From: Armatimonas rosea
Lineage (GTDB): Bacteria > Armatimonadota > Armatimonadia > Armatimonadales > Armatimonadaceae
Length of the DNA stretch: 64,000 bases
Assembly (NCBI RefSeq): GCF_014202505.1
Contig: NZ_JACHGW010000001.1
Span: 1,364,001-1,428,000, forward strand
Reading direction: 5' to 3'
Below are positions 42,454 to 51,468 of the stretch, in pieces. Made by a program: the position numbers and the translations under genes. Each line of letters opens with the position of its first letter. Position 1 is the stretch's first letter. Below the pieces are notes generated by a model. The model did not search any database, had not been told where the DNA came from, and saw only the letters and a program-made list of their open reading frames with translations.

Positions 42454-43146
42454 ATGAGTATCTATCGTTTTGGAGCAGGACTGGCCGTCGTGGCCCTCGT
42501 AAGCACTGGTGCTTTCGCCCAGCCGCCCGGTGGTGGATTTGGGATGATGCGTGGTAACCAGCCTCTAACTCTCGCGACTGTCCCTGCGGAAGCGCTTGGC
42601 ACGGAGCTCAAGCTCAGCCCCGAGGTTCAGAAGCAGATCGCGGCGATCCAGAAGAAGGTTCAGGACAAGATGCAGGCAGCCATGCAAGAGCTGCGCGACA
42701 GCGGTGGCGCCGGTCCCGAGGCGTTTCAGGAGCTGCAGAAGAAGAACCAGGAAAATAGCAAGAAGGCCGAGACCGAGATCCTCGCCCTGCTCACCGACGA
42801 CCAGAAGAAGGCCCTTCCCGAGGTGCTCAAGGCGCTCCAGCTCCTGCGCACCGTGGGAATCCCGGTCCAGCTCAGCTCGGCGCTGATGCTCACCGACGTG
42901 CAGAAGAAGTCTCTTGCGGAGGTCGCGGCGGCGGTTCAGAAGGATCGCGAGGCCAAGATGAAGGAGATGCAGGAAGCCCGCCAGAACCAGGATCAGGACA
43001 AGATGCGCGAGCTCATGCAGGCCATGCGTGGCAATGGGGGAGTCAATCCCAAGGCGCTGGCGATTCTGACTGCGGAGCAGAAGGCCATGGTCGAGAAGTA
43101 CATCAAGGACCACCCCCAGCCGCAAGGACGGCGCGGTGGGAACTAG
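42454..43146 (+). CDS. Secreted helical Spy/CpxP-like protein
   Basis: Exported protein of 230 residues. Signal peptide about 1-23 (LAVVALVSTGAFAQ). The mature part is almost entirely amphipathic helix rich in Lys, Gln, Glu and Met. It contains repeated LTxxQKK-type segments (LTDDQKKALPEVLKALQLL, LTDVQKKSLAEVAAAVQKD, LTAEQKAMVEKYI), like periplasmic Spy/CpxP chaperone-fold proteins (LTxxQ motif). It may bind metals or unfolded proteins, but this is inference. Start set by promoter and AAGGAG. Confidence 0.68.
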   Translation: MSIYRFGAGLAVVALVSTGAFAQPPGGGFGMMRGNQPLTLATVPAEALGTELKLSPEVQKQIAAIQKKVQDKMQAAMQELRDSGGAGPEAFQELQKKNQENSKKAETEILALLTDDQKKALPEVLKALQLLRTVGIPVQLSSALMLTDVQKKSLAEVAAAVQKDREAKMKEMQEARQNQDQDKMRELMQAMRGNGGVNPKALAILTAEQKAMVEKYIKDHPQPQGRRGGN

Positions 43147-43158
43147 GCTCTGGTAGGC

Positions 43159-43833
43159 CTAAGGGGCTGCCAGGGAGAGAAGATACTCGCTGGCGGCCTC
43201 GCGAATCCTCTCGGAAGGGTGGCAGGCGGAGAACTCCTCCGCCTGTGCCCGAAGCTCGGTGTCTTGCAGGGTCGCAAGGACGAGAAGTGCACAGGTAATA
43301 AAGTTGGCATCCGCAGTCCGAAAGATCGCACGGCGGAGAAACGCACGCTGTGCGGTGCCCAGGGTCTCGAGCTCCTCAGGACTTCGGTAGGCGAGAAGAC
43401 GTGTCAGCGCGACAAAGAGTGCCTCTTGGATCTCAAACACAAGGCGATTGGCGCGCTGGGCATTGGGATCGCGGCGGCGGGTGCGCTTGCGTAGCTTGGG
43501 CAGGCTCTCCAGCGCCTCCCCGAGCGCAAAGAGCTCCGGGAGCGCGTCTTTGGGGACCTCGGTCAGCGCCTCTAAAACAAGCGCTCCCTGGCGAACCCAG
43601 GCGGGGGCGATGTAGCTCTCCAGGCGCAGGGCGATAAGACAGACACCGCCGAGCAGAAACAGGGGGAAGAAGTCCGTGGCGATCAGGCTCAGCGCACCAA
43701 GAGTGCCCACCAAGAAAAAAACGCTCAGAGCTGACAAGCCCTGGCGGCGCCGTGCCTCGCGGCGTGTCTGCTGGACATAGTCGGTGAGCAGGGTGGGCAG
43801 GGGAACCTGGGTATTGAGGCTCTGGAGGCTCAT
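43159..43833 (-). CDS. Two-TM membrane protein with C-terminal helical module, paralogue 2
   Basis: Protein of 224 residues. N-terminal basic helix (YVQQTRREARRRQG), TM hairpin about 33-70 (LSVFFLVGTLGALSLIATDF and FPLFLLGGVCLIAL), cytoplasmic helical domain, and the C-terminal module LGTAQRAFLRRAIFRTAD, CALLVLATLQD, HPSERIREAASEYLLSL. It starts 4 bp after the stop of paralogue 3, so both are in one minus-strand operon with the HTH regulator. Function unknown. Confidence 0.57.
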   Translation of the reverse strand: MSLQSLNTQVPLPTLLTDYVQQTRREARRRQGLSALSVFFLVGTLGALSLIATDFFPLFLLGGVCLIALRLESYIAPAWVRQGALVLEALTEVPKDALPELFALGEALESLPKLRKRTRRRDPNAQRANRLVFEIQEALFVALTRLLAYRSPEELETLGTAQRAFLRRAIFRTADANFITCALLVLATLQDTELRAQAEEFSACHPSERIREAASEYLLSLAAP

Positions 43834-43837
43834 AGGG

Positions 43838-44551
43838 TCATCTCAGTATATCGTCGGCCGCCTCCTTCACCTCCGGTGAGCTGGTGGTGAAGCGGTAGGC
43901 ATGGGCCTGGACGCGGGCACGGCGGTCTCCTGACGCCGCCAGAGTAAAGAGCGCGGCGATCACAAAGCGCTCCTGGCTCTCCAGGCACTCGACCCCACGC
44001 AGAGCGTTCAGGCGCAGGACGAGAAAGTCCCGCTCCTCTTGGGTGAGCTGCTGCGCCTCCGCCTGCGTGATCATCGAGAGGCGCAGGGTGAGCGCATCCC
44101 AGAGCTCTCTGTCTACCAGCGCCGGGGGATCGAGCGGCGAGTGGTGCGCCAGAAAGAGCAAGGTGGAGAGGTCCTGTGTCTCCCGTGGCTCTAGGGCGAG
44201 CCGGCGGAGTATCTCCAAGAGCCGACGTCTAGGGTTTCCGAGCTGTACTCCTTCGTTGTTGAGCATCCTGTAGATCAGGACGCAGAACGCAACACTGCCA
44301 AACAGGAAGGCAATGATCTCCCGCGGCAGGTTGCTGACGGTCAGCGAACAAACCAGGGCGAGCGCCGCCAGTCCGCCGAGGAGTGCCAGGACGCTTCGAA
44401 GGCGAAACTCGCGTGGCGGAGGTGTCTGGATCCACTCGCGTAGTAGCTCTCGGGCTTCATCGGGGGTGAGCTGAGCCAGACGAGCCTCCCCTTCCGGCGT
44501 CCCAAGCTGTGCACGGAGGTTCTCTTTCCAGTCACGCTGCCGCTGCTTCAT
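43838..44551 (-). CDS. Two-TM membrane protein with C-terminal helical module, paralogue 3
   Basis: Protein of 237 residues. Cytoplasmic start, TM hairpin about 54-95 (VLALLGGLAALALVCSLTV and IIAFLFGSVAFCVLIY), helical domain, and the shared C-terminal module LTQEERDFLVLRLNALRG, AALFTLAASGD, SSPEVKEAADDIL. The ATG at 44551 is preferred over the ATG at 44602 because it begins 4 bp after the upstream HTH stop rather than overlapping it by 47 bp. Function unknown. Confidence 0.57.
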   Translation of the reverse strand: MKQRQRDWKENLRAQLGTPEGEARLAQLTPDEARELLREWIQTPPPREFRLRSVLALLGGLAALALVCSLTVSNLPREIIAFLFGSVAFCVLIYRMLNNEGVQLGNPRRRLLEILRRLALEPRETQDLSTLLFLAHHSPLDPPALVDRELWDALTLRLSMITQAEAQQLTQEERDFLVLRLNALRGVECLESQERFVIAALFTLAASGDRRARVQAHAYRFTTSSPEVKEAADDILR

Positions 44552-44555
44552 GGCA

Positions 44556-44948
44556 TCATTCGTGGGGCAGAGCAAAGAGGGCCTCTGCGAGCTGCTGGCC
44601 ATCGGGGGTGAGGCAGTAGGTCTTGTCCTCTACGGTGGCGATCCCGGCGGCGACCAGCTCACGCAGGTGGTGGTAGAGCGAGCCGGTGGCCAGCCCGACG
44701 GTGGCACCGAGCTGTGGGGGGGGCTGGGGGCCGCTCTGGAGGAGTGCCTCGATCAGGCGTGCGCGCTGGACGGGGGTGAAGGCACTGGCGCGCTTGGCGA
44801 CCTGCTCTGCCGTTCGCGTGGCCCCGAGCGCCGCTACTGTGGGAGATTTCAGGGCCTCAATCTCCCGACGTAGCGAGGCGAGCTCGGCGAGCACCTCGGC
44901 GAGCTCGCCCTTGCTTTTTTTACTCTCTTTTCCTGCCTTGCCTGCCAT
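44556..44948 (-). CDS. ArsR-like winged-helix regulator with N-terminal coiled coil
   Basis: Small DNA-binding protein of 130 residues. Lys-rich start, then a coiled coil (GELAEVLAELASLRREIEAL, about 14-33). A winged helix-turn-helix spans about 55-125 (RARLIEALLQSGPQPPPQLG, GSLYHHLRELVAAGIATVED, YCLTPDGQQLAEALF). The SLYHHLREL recognition helix resembles ArsR/PadR-type regulators. It is first in the operon with two membrane paralogues and may sense a signal for them. TTAACA repeats upstream belong to the divergent phoP-like promoter region. Confidence 0.75.
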   Translation of the reverse strand: MAGKAGKESKKSKGELAEVLAELASLRREIEALKSPTVAALGATRTAEQVAKRASAFTPVQRARLIEALLQSGPQPPPQLGATVGLATGSLYHHLRELVAAGIATVEDKTYCLTPDGQQLAEALFALPHE

Positions 44949-44957
44949 GGAGCTAGT

Positions 44958-45023
44958 TTAACAGATTTTGTTTTCTTTACCAGATTCCTTTTGGCGAGAA
45001 ATAAGTTTAACAGAGGCTTAACG
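44958..45023 (+). promoter_or_regulatory. PhoP-box-like TTAACA repeats and promoter of the two-component pair
   Basis: TTAACA at 45007-45012 and TTAACG at 45018-45023 are separated by 5 bp, the spacing of Gram-positive PhoP boxes. A third TTAACA is at 44958-44963. GATAAT (45043-45048) lies 19 bp downstream and 9 nt before the ATG at 45058. This suggests autoregulation, possibly in response to phosphate. Confidence 0.5.
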
Positions 45024-45057
45024 CCAGGGGGATGCAATGCGGGATAATAGAGACGCA

Positions 45058-45759
45058 ATGGCAGGAGAAACGATCCTGGTCGTGGACGATGAGCCAACCC
45101 TTATCGAAGCGATCCGTTATAACTTAAAGGCGCAGGGATTCAATGTCCTTACCGCGGGGGATGCCGACGAGGCGCTACAGCTCTTTCGGAGCCAGCGCCC
45201 GGATCTTATCGTGCTGGATGTGATGTTGCCCTCGGGGAGCGGCTTTGATATCTGTCGCCTGATCCGGCAGCAGGGGGAGCGCGTGCCGATCCTCATGCTC
45301 ACGGCTCGGATCGCGGAGAGCGACCGGGTGCAGGGGCTGGAGATCGGGGCGGATGACTACGTGGTCAAGCCCTTTGGAATGCGCGAGCTCGTGGCCCGCA
45401 TCAAGGCCCTCCTGCGGCGCTCCGGCGGCGAGGGGGAGAGCAGTGTGGTGGGACCGCAGCTGGTCTCTGCCGCGCTGGAGCTGGTCGTGGACCTGGAGAA
45501 GCACGAGATCACGCTCAAGAGCAAGCCCGTGAAGCTCGCCCGCAAAGAGTACGATCTCCTGGTGCTCCTCACCGCACACCCGGGGCGTGTCTTTGACCGG
45601 GCGACACTGCTGGACCGGGTCTGGGGAACGGGCGAGGTGGTCGAGGAGCGCACGGTCGATGTGCATATCCGCTGGCTCCGCGAGAAGATCGAGCCCAATC
45701 CCTCGAGCCCAGAGCATCTGCTCACCGTGCGCGGCGTAGGATACAAGTTTCAGCCATGA
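45058..45759 (+). CDS. OmpR/PhoB-family response regulator (PhoP-like)
   Basis: Transcription factor of 233 residues. Receiver domain with VVDDEPTL, the phospho-acceptor Asp in [13 protein letters not shown], the conserved Thr in LMLTAR and Lys in [11 protein letters not shown]. The C-terminal OmpR-type winged helix has [40 protein letters not shown] and the usual end VRGVGYKF. It is coupled by ATGA to the histidine kinase gene. PhoB/PhoP identity is suggested by the kinase type and the upstream TTAACA repeats. Confidence 0.9.
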   Translation: MAGETILVVDDEPTLIEAIRYNLKAQGFNVLTAGDADEALQLFRSQRPDLIVLDVMLPSGSGFDICRLIRQQGERVPILMLTARIAESDRVQGLEIGADDYVVKPFGMRELVARIKALLRRSGGEGESSVVGPQLVSAALELVVDLEKHEITLKSKPVKLARKEYDLLVLLTAHPGRVFDRATLLDRVWGTGEVVEERTVDVHIRWLREKIEPNPSSPEHLLTVRGVGYKFQP

Positions 45760-46790
45760 GTAAGCGCCTAGAGCAGCTCGCGGCCCTGGTCCCCGATGGC
45801 CTCCTGCGTGTCAATGAGAGCAATAAGATCATCTACGCCAACGACACCGCCGTGGGCTACCTGACCGCCGATGGCAATACCAAGCGGGTGGTCGGGCGCT
45901 CCCTCTTAGAGGCGACCCACCAGCGCTCGCTCGTGGAGCTTGTGGACACGGCACGCGCCACGAAACAACCCCAGGAGACCGAGGTGCGGCTAGTGAACGG
46001 TAAAGAGCGCTTTGTCAAGGCCCGTGCGCTAGGGCTCACCGCGGGCGGAGCCATGGTCCTCTTCTCCGACCAGACCGAGCTGACCCGCTTGCGCACGGTA
46101 CGCACGGAGTTTGTGATCAATGTCTCCCATGAGCTGCGCACCCCGCTGGCGTCGATTCGGGCGATGGCGGAGACCCTACAAGACGGTGCCCTCAACGATG
46201 CGGAGGTAAGCGAGAAGTTTTTGGGCAATATCATCCGCGAGGTGGACCGCTTGGTGCGCCTCTCGGAGGACCTGACCTTTCTCGCCCGCGCCGAGACCAT
46301 GCCCCCCGCCCGAGAGCGCTTCGACCTCGCCGACCTCCTGCTAGATATCGTAGAGCGCCTGGCTACCTACGCGGCCAAGCGAAAGGTGACGGTTCACCTG
46401 CCGGAGACCATGCCGTTTCTGGAGATCGAGGCGGACCGGAGCGAGGTGGAGCAGGTCTTTTTTAACTTGGTAGACAATGCGATTAAGTACACGCCCTCCA
46501 GTGGGAGGGTCGATGTCACGGTCACACGGGAGAAGGAGAGCATCACGGTGACAATCGCGGATACGGGGATTGGGATCTTGAAAGAGGACCTACCCCGTAT
46601 CTTTGAGCGGTTCTGGCGCGCCGACCGTGCGCGCCGCTTCCCGGGTGAGGCGGGAACCGCAACAGGGGGAACCGGACTAGGCCTTTCTATCGTAAAGCAT
46701 ATTGTCGAGGCCCACGGAGGAACCATTGTCGCCGATAGCGAATTGGGGAAGGGGTCTCGCTTTACTGTGACACTCCCGCTGGCTAAGTAG
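45756..46790 (+). CDS. PAS-domain sensor histidine kinase (PhoR-like, no membrane helix)
   Basis: Kinase of 344 residues. PAS domain about 8-105 ([20 protein letters not shown]). HisKA domain with H125 in [20 protein letters not shown]. HATPase domain with [34 protein letters not shown] and [19 protein letters not shown]. PhoR proteins usually have N-terminal membrane helices; these are missing here, so the sensor must be cytosolic or act through a partner. Overlaps the regulator by 4 bp. Confidence 0.9.
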   Translation: MSKRLEQLAALVPDGLLRVNESNKIIYANDTAVGYLTADGNTKRVVGRSLLEATHQRSLVELVDTARATKQPQETEVRLVNGKERFVKARALGLTAGGAMVLFSDQTELTRLRTVRTEFVINVSHELRTPLASIRAMAETLQDGALNDAEVSEKFLGNIIREVDRLVRLSEDLTFLARAETMPPARERFDLADLLLDIVERLATYAAKRKVTVHLPETMPFLEIEADRSEVEQVFFNLVDNAIKYTPSSGRVDVTVTREKESITVTIADTGIGILKEDLPRIFERFWRADRARRFPGEAGTATGGTGLGLSIVKHIVEAHGGTIVADSELGKGSRFTVTLPLAK

Positions 46791-46810
46791 GCTTAGCCCC
46801 CCTGATCGCT

Positions 46811-47695
46811 ATGAATGAACAACCTGTCCCCCTGACTGACCAGCTCGCCAATATTAGCCCGACTATCGTGGTCGCGGTGATCGCGGGCTTTACGATCCTT
46901 CGACTGATGCTCGTGAAGCTCCTCCGGGAAGGCTGGGCACGCACGATCTCCGAGACCTGCGATACGGTCACCTTCGTGCTCGCTCTGGCATTTCTGCTGA
47001 TCCGTCCCTTTGTGGCCCAGGCGTTCTACATCCCGTCCGAGAGCATGGTGCCGACCCTGGAGATCGGAGACCGGCTGATTGTCGATAAGGTCTCGTTTCG
47101 GCTCCATAACCCCAACCGCGGCGATGTGCTGGTCTTTGCCGCGCCCCCTGAGGCAACCGGAAGCGCGACCCTGGAGCAAGACTACATCAAGCGCTGTATC
47201 GGCCTCCCCGGCGAGCGGGTTGAGGTGCACGGGGCAAAGCTCAAGATCGGCGACGAGGTCTATGAGTCGCCCGGTGACGATCCCAATGGGCGGACGGCGC
47301 AGCAGACCCTGCGCGATAAGCTGGGAATCGACGAGAAAAAATCCGTGCGCTTCTACAAAGACTATGTGCTGGTCGACAAAAAAGAGAAGATTCTCCCCGC
47401 CGATATCGCCCGGCAGTTTGGGCAGCCCGGGGCCAAAGTGGAGCTCACCCCCGGCGAGGTGCTGATCAATGGCAAGCCGCTCGACGAGCCCTACATCAAC
47501 GAGGACCCCGGCTACAACATGACCACGATCCCCAACCAGGAAGACAATGTGATCCCCCCCGGCCACTACTTCATGATGGGCGACAACCGCAACCACTCCG
47601 CCGACTCCCATGTCTGGGGCAAGCTGGCACAGTGGCGCATTGTCGGACGGGGAATTGTCACCTTCTGGCCCATTACCCGTATCGGGAAGCTCTAG
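46811..47695 (+). CDS. lepB: Signal peptidase I, copy 1
   Basis: Membrane serine protease of 294 residues that removes signal peptides from exported proteins. N-terminal hydrophobic segments (IVVAVIAGFTILRLMLV; VTFVLALAFLLIRPFV). The catalytic Ser78 is in YIPSESMVPTLEIGDRLIVD and the general base Lys127 in YIKRCIGLPGERVEV. The box E motif MMGDNRNHSADSHVWG is near the end. A large insertion (about 150-230) lies between boxes D and E. It is followed 39 bp later by a second copy. Confidence 0.94.
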   Translation: MNEQPVPLTDQLANISPTIVVAVIAGFTILRLMLVKLLREGWARTISETCDTVTFVLALAFLLIRPFVAQAFYIPSESMVPTLEIGDRLIVDKVSFRLHNPNRGDVLVFAAPPEATGSATLEQDYIKRCIGLPGERVEVHGAKLKIGDEVYESPGDDPNGRTAQQTLRDKLGIDEKKSVRFYKDYVLVDKKEKILPADIARQFGQPGAKVELTPGEVLINGKPLDEPYINEDPGYNMTTIPNQEDNVIPPGHYFMMGDNRNHSADSHVWGKLAQWRIVGRGIVTFWPITRIGKL

Positions 47696-47734
47696 TCGTG
47701 TAACACCCAGGGCTTCTGTAGCGTATCAAGTGCT

Positions 47735-48574
47735 ATGGAAGCTCTGGCTAAACTTGATCTTGTTGGGGTGGTCTTTGCGCTGGCGGCAGTCACCCTTCTT
47801 CAGCTCGCTCTGCGCCCAAGCAAGGCTCGCGTTCTTCGCCTTCTTAGCGAGAGCTGTGACTCCGCCCGCTGGGTGCTGGCGGTCTTCTTCTTGCTGATCC
47901 GCCCCTTCGGAGCCCAAGCGTTCTATATTCCGTCGCCGTCGATGGTGCCCACCCTGGGAGTCGGGGATAAGCTAGTCGTGGATAAGCTCAGCTACCGCCT
48001 GCACGACCCCCAGCGCGGCGATGTGATTGTCTTTGCCGCCCCGGCACGCGCCACCGACGACAACAAAGAGGGGACGGACTTTATCAAGCGCTGCATTGGC
48101 CTTCCTGGCGAGACGATCGAGGTGCGTGGCGCACGGCTTCGGGTGGGAGGCGAGACAATCGGCCCCGAAAACACCGACCCCCGTGTCCATCCCGCCGCCG
48201 ACTACCTCCGCCAGCGCCTGGAGCTTGCCGCCGATACCCCGGTGCGGCTTACCCGCGACGGTGCCTTTGTCAACCACAGCTGGCTCCCCCGAAAGACCCT
48301 GGCCCACAAGCTTGGTGTTGCGGAGAGAGCGCTTGTCCTGGAGCCCGGCGAGGTGCGCATCAATGGCAAGCCCCTCGACGAGCCCTATCTCAACGAAGAC
48401 CCGGGCTACGACATGCCTGTCACACAGATTCCCCCCGGCCACTACTTCATGATGGGCGACAATCGCAATAACTCCGCAGACTCGCACTACTGGGGCCTGC
48501 TGGAGCGGGAGCGCATGGTGGGGGTTGCACGGCTTACCTACTTTCCTCTGGGACGCGCCCGGAAACTGCCGTAG
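47735..48574 (+). CDS. Signal peptidase I, copy 2
   Basis: Second type I signal peptidase, 279 residues. Catalytic Ser69 in FYIPSPSMVPTLGVGDKLVV, Lys118 in FIKRCIGLPGETIEV, and box E MMGDNRNNSADSHYWG. Same insertion layout as copy 1, so the two arose by tandem duplication, but they have diverged clearly outside the motifs, implying different substrates or expression. Both appear catalytically intact. Confidence 0.93.
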   Translation: MEALAKLDLVGVVFALAAVTLLQLALRPSKARVLRLLSESCDSARWVLAVFFLLIRPFGAQAFYIPSPSMVPTLGVGDKLVVDKLSYRLHDPQRGDVIVFAAPARATDDNKEGTDFIKRCIGLPGETIEVRGARLRVGGETIGPENTDPRVHPAADYLRQRLELAADTPVRLTRDGAFVNHSWLPRKTLAHKLGVAERALVLEPGEVRINGKPLDEPYLNEDPGYDMPVTQIPPGHYFMMGDNRNNSADSHYWGLLERERMVGVARLTYFPLGRARKLP

Positions 48575-48599
48575 TCTCGGGTACAATAGCCCACAACGT

Positions 48600-49529
48600 A
48601 TGCCTGATACCATCCCCATCGCCGCTGTCTCGGACCTGACCGTGCGCTACGGTGCCAAGACCGTGCTGGACCAGTTCTCTCTGGAGATTCCCGAGGGCTG
48701 TGTGGGGCTCCTTGGCCCCAATGGCGCGGGGAAGACAACCCTCATCAAGACCCTCCTGGGATTTGTGACTCCCCAAGCGGGGCGTGCCCAGGTGATGGGG
48801 CTCGATGTGGCCACGCAGGGCAAGAGTATCCGCCAAAAAATCGGGCTGATGCCGGAGCAGGACTGCCATATCCCCGGAATGAACGCTGTGACCTTCGTGG
48901 CCTACGCGGGGGAGATGGCAGGGATGCCCCCCGAGCAGGCGATCCGCCGCGCCCACGAGGTGCTGGAGTGGTGTAGCCTGGGGGAGGCGCGCTACCGCAA
49001 TGTCGAGACCTACTCCACGGGGATGCGGCAGCGGGTGAAGCTGGCACAGGCGCTGGTACACGGTCCCAAGCTCCTCTTTCTCGATGAGCCGACCAATGGC
49101 CTCGATCCCGCGGGCCGCGACGAGATGCTGGAGCTGGTGCGCGATGTGAGCCATGGCAAGGGCCTCTCGGTTGTCGTCTGCTCCCACCTGCTCCCCGATA
49201 TCGAGAAGACCTGCGACACGGTCGTGGTGATGCGCCGCGGCGAGGTGGTGCGCCAAGGGCCGATCGCCACCCTCAAGCAGACCGGCGGCGTCCAGTTTGA
49301 TGTGGAGCTACGGCTCTTCTCCGACGGCTTTGTGGGCGCGATGCAGGAGCGGGGCGCGAGCCTGGTCTCCCAGCTCGGGAGCTCCTGCCGCTTCGCCCTC
49401 CCCGAGACCGAGCCCGCGCCCCACCGCCTGATCTTCGAGGCCGCCGTGGCCTCGGCGGCGCAGGTGCGCGGCTTCCGTCCGGCGGAGCGCAGTCTGGAAG
49501 ATGTCTTTTTGGAGGCGGTTTCGGGATGA
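48600..49529 (+). CDS. ABC transporter ATP-binding protein
   Basis: Cytoplasmic ATPase of 309 residues for an ABC-2 type exporter. Walker A GPNGAGKTT, Q-loop region GLMPEQDCHIPGMNAV, signature YSTGMRQRVKLAQAL and Walker B LLFLDEPTNGLDP. A C-terminal domain of about 80 residues may bind substrate or partner. The ATG at 48600 is used; TACAAT ends 12 nt upstream. Its stop overlaps the permease start by 4 bp. Confidence 0.92.
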   Translation: MPDTIPIAAVSDLTVRYGAKTVLDQFSLEIPEGCVGLLGPNGAGKTTLIKTLLGFVTPQAGRAQVMGLDVATQGKSIRQKIGLMPEQDCHIPGMNAVTFVAYAGEMAGMPPEQAIRRAHEVLEWCSLGEARYRNVETYSTGMRQRVKLAQALVHGPKLLFLDEPTNGLDPAGRDEMLELVRDVSHGKGLSVVVCSHLLPDIEKTCDTVVVMRRGEVVRQGPIATLKQTGGVQFDVELRLFSDGFVGAMQERGASLVSQLGSSCRFALPETEPAPHRLIFEAAVASAAQVRGFRPAERSLEDVFLEAVSG

Positions 49530-50524
49530 GTACACAGAACCTAATTGCGGATCGCTCGTACCGCAACTACGACGGCCCCATGCGCACGGTCCGGGCGGGC
49601 TGGTGGGTGATCGCGCAGTCGGTGATCCGCACCAATATCCGCAAGATTGCCTTCTGGATGCCGGTGCTGATGATTGTCTTGATCCACCTGTTCTATGGGC
49701 TGGTGTTCTTCTTCAACCACAACCTGGCCCAGGGCATGCGCGAGACCGGCATGGGAAGCGGGCGCCAGCAGACAACCTTTACCTACGCAAGCTGTATCGC
49801 GCTCTGTATCTCGGAGGGCTGGCTCCGCGGGCTGCTGGTCTTTATCCAGGCCCTCGTGATCGGCGCAGGCGCAATCGCGGCGGACAACCAGGCCAATGCG
49901 CTCCTGGTCTACCTCTCGCGCCCCCTGACCAAGATAGACTATCTGGTGGGGAAGTGGTTTGGGGTGTTCTTGCTCCTCTGGTGCACGACCGTCATCCCCG
50001 CGCTCCTGGTCTATATCTTTCTCTTTAGCAACTACTCCGACGAAGACTTCCTGAAGCTAAACCCCTATCTCCTGCCACGGCTGCTCCTGGCATCGCTCGT
50101 GCCGGCGGTGCTGAACGCAAGCCTGGTGATTGGGATCTCGTCGTGGTTTAAGAGCGGGCGTATGGCGGGAGCGACCTACGCGGGCTTCTACTTTGTGGTG
50201 GGAATCATCACGTTCGTGGCGGGCTCGGTGATGGCGCGCAATGCCTACCTGAACCAGGACAACGACGATCCCAATGCGAAGACAACGGTCCAGTGGGCGA
50301 TGACCCTGCGGGATGCCAATGTCGGGGGGATCACGGAGGGGCTGGCGATGAATATCCTGCACGTGAAGCCCCAAGACGATCCCTTTCCCGCGGTGGGGGG
50401 ACACAAGCGCCGCCTGATGCCGCCGCATACCTGGCCGCTGGTCGCGCTGGGCGGGGCGTTTGTGCTCCTGCCGCTGGCAGCCGCCTACAAGAAGGTACGT
50501 GCCGTGGAGATTATCAGCGGATGA
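49526..50524 (+). CDS. ABC-2 type transporter permease
   Basis: Integral membrane subunit of 332 residues with about six hydrophobic helices (MPVLMIVLIHLFYGLVFFF, GLLVFIQALVIGAGAIAADN, WFGVFLLLWCTTVIPALLVY, LLLASLVPAVLNASLVIGIS, FYFVVGIITFVAGSVM, LVALGGAFVLLPLAAAY). LLVYLSRPLTKIDYLVGKW is a typical ABC-2 cytoplasmic loop. It lies between two ATPase genes with ATGA overlaps on both sides, so one permease may pair with a heterodimer of ATPases. Substrate unknown. Confidence 0.88.
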   Translation: MSTQNLIADRSYRNYDGPMRTVRAGWWVIAQSVIRTNIRKIAFWMPVLMIVLIHLFYGLVFFFNHNLAQGMRETGMGSGRQQTTFTYASCIALCISEGWLRGLLVFIQALVIGAGAIAADNQANALLVYLSRPLTKIDYLVGKWFGVFLLLWCTTVIPALLVYIFLFSNYSDEDFLKLNPYLLPRLLLASLVPAVLNASLVIGISSWFKSGRMAGATYAGFYFVVGIITFVAGSVMARNAYLNQDNDDPNAKTTVQWAMTLRDANVGGITEGLAMNILHVKPQDDPFPAVGGHKRRLMPPHTWPLVALGGAFVLLPLAAAYKKVRAVEIISG

Positions 50525-51468
50525 GCCAGCCGACAAGTGCTCCCATGATCGCCCTGGAGCGGGTCTCCCGCTGGCACGGGCAGGTGATCGGCCTCAACGA
50601 TGTCTCGTTCCAGCTCCCCGCTGGGCTGACAGCGCTGCTGGGCCCCAATGGCGCGGGGAAGTCTACCCTGCTCAAGCTGGTCACGGGGCAGCTCAAGCCG
50701 CACACCGGGCGTGTGATCGCTATGGGGATGGAGCCTTTTGCCAACCCCACGCTCGCCTCGCACCTGGGCTACTGCCCCGAGATCGACAACTTCTACGAGG
50801 AGCTCACCGGCCGCGAGTTCGTGACCCTACTTGCCGCGATGAACGGGATTCAGGGGGCGACCGCCAAGAAGCGGATCCAAGAGGTCATGGAGCAGGTCGG
50901 GATGGCGGACCGCTGCGACCGGCGGATTGGCGGCTACTCCAAGGGAATGCGCCAGCGCATCAAGGTGGCGCAGGCCATTGTCCACGACCCGGATATCTTG
51001 GTCATGGACGAGCCCCTCAATGGCCTTGACCCCGTGGGGCGCCGCGAGATGGTGGAGCTCATGCAGAGCTTTGCCGCGCGGGGCAAGTGTGTCCTAGTCT
51101 CTAGCCATATCCTCTACGAAGTGGAGCAGATCACCGACCGCATCCTCGTGATCTTCAAGGGCCGCGTGCTCGCTCAGGGCAATATCCACGATATCCGCGA
51201 CCAGATCGACAAGCACCCCCACCACATTCGCATTATCACGGACCGTCCCCGCGAGCTCGCCGCGAACCTGATCTTCCAGCCCTTTGTACTCTCCGCGCGT
51301 GTGGACCCCAAGGACGAGAAGCTCATCGAGGTTGAGACCCACCAGCCCGACATCTTCTATGGGGCTCTTCCCAAGATCGCGCTGGCCGGCAACTTCCAGA
51401 TCGAGCGCTTCCACTCCCCGGACAACAACCTCGAAGCCGTCTTCCGTTATCTCGTCGGTGATGCCTAG
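50521..51468 (+). CDS. ABC transporter ATP-binding protein
   Basis: Second ATPase of the same exporter, 315 residues. Walker A GPNGAGKSTLLKLVTG, Q-loop region YCPEIDNFYEELTGREFV, signature YSKGMRQRIKVAQAI, Walker B ILVMDEPLNGLDP and H-loop SSHILYEVEQ. The C-terminal extension (about 215-315) resembles those of ABC-2 ATPases. The ATG at 50521 overlaps the permease stop; homology starts about 12 residues later. Confidence 0.92.
   Translation: MSQPTSAPMIALERVSRWHGQVIGLNDVSFQLPAGLTALLGPNGAGKSTLLKLVTGQLKPHTGRVIAMGMEPFANPTLASHLGYCPEIDNFYEELTGREFVTLLAAMNGIQGATAKKRIQEVMEQVGMADRCDRRIGGYSKGMRQRIKVAQAIVHDPDILVMDEPLNGLDPVGRREMVELMQSFAARGKCVLVSSHILYEVEQITDRILVIFKGRVLAQGNIHDIRDQIDKHPHHIRIITDRPRELAANLIFQPFVLSARVDPKDEKLIEVETHQPDIFYGALPKIALAGNFQIERFHSPDNNLEAVFRYLVGDA

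Noticed and set aside
46811-48574. A single signal peptidase gene split by frameshift
   Set aside because: Each copy has its own complete Ser/Lys catalytic pair and all conserved boxes.
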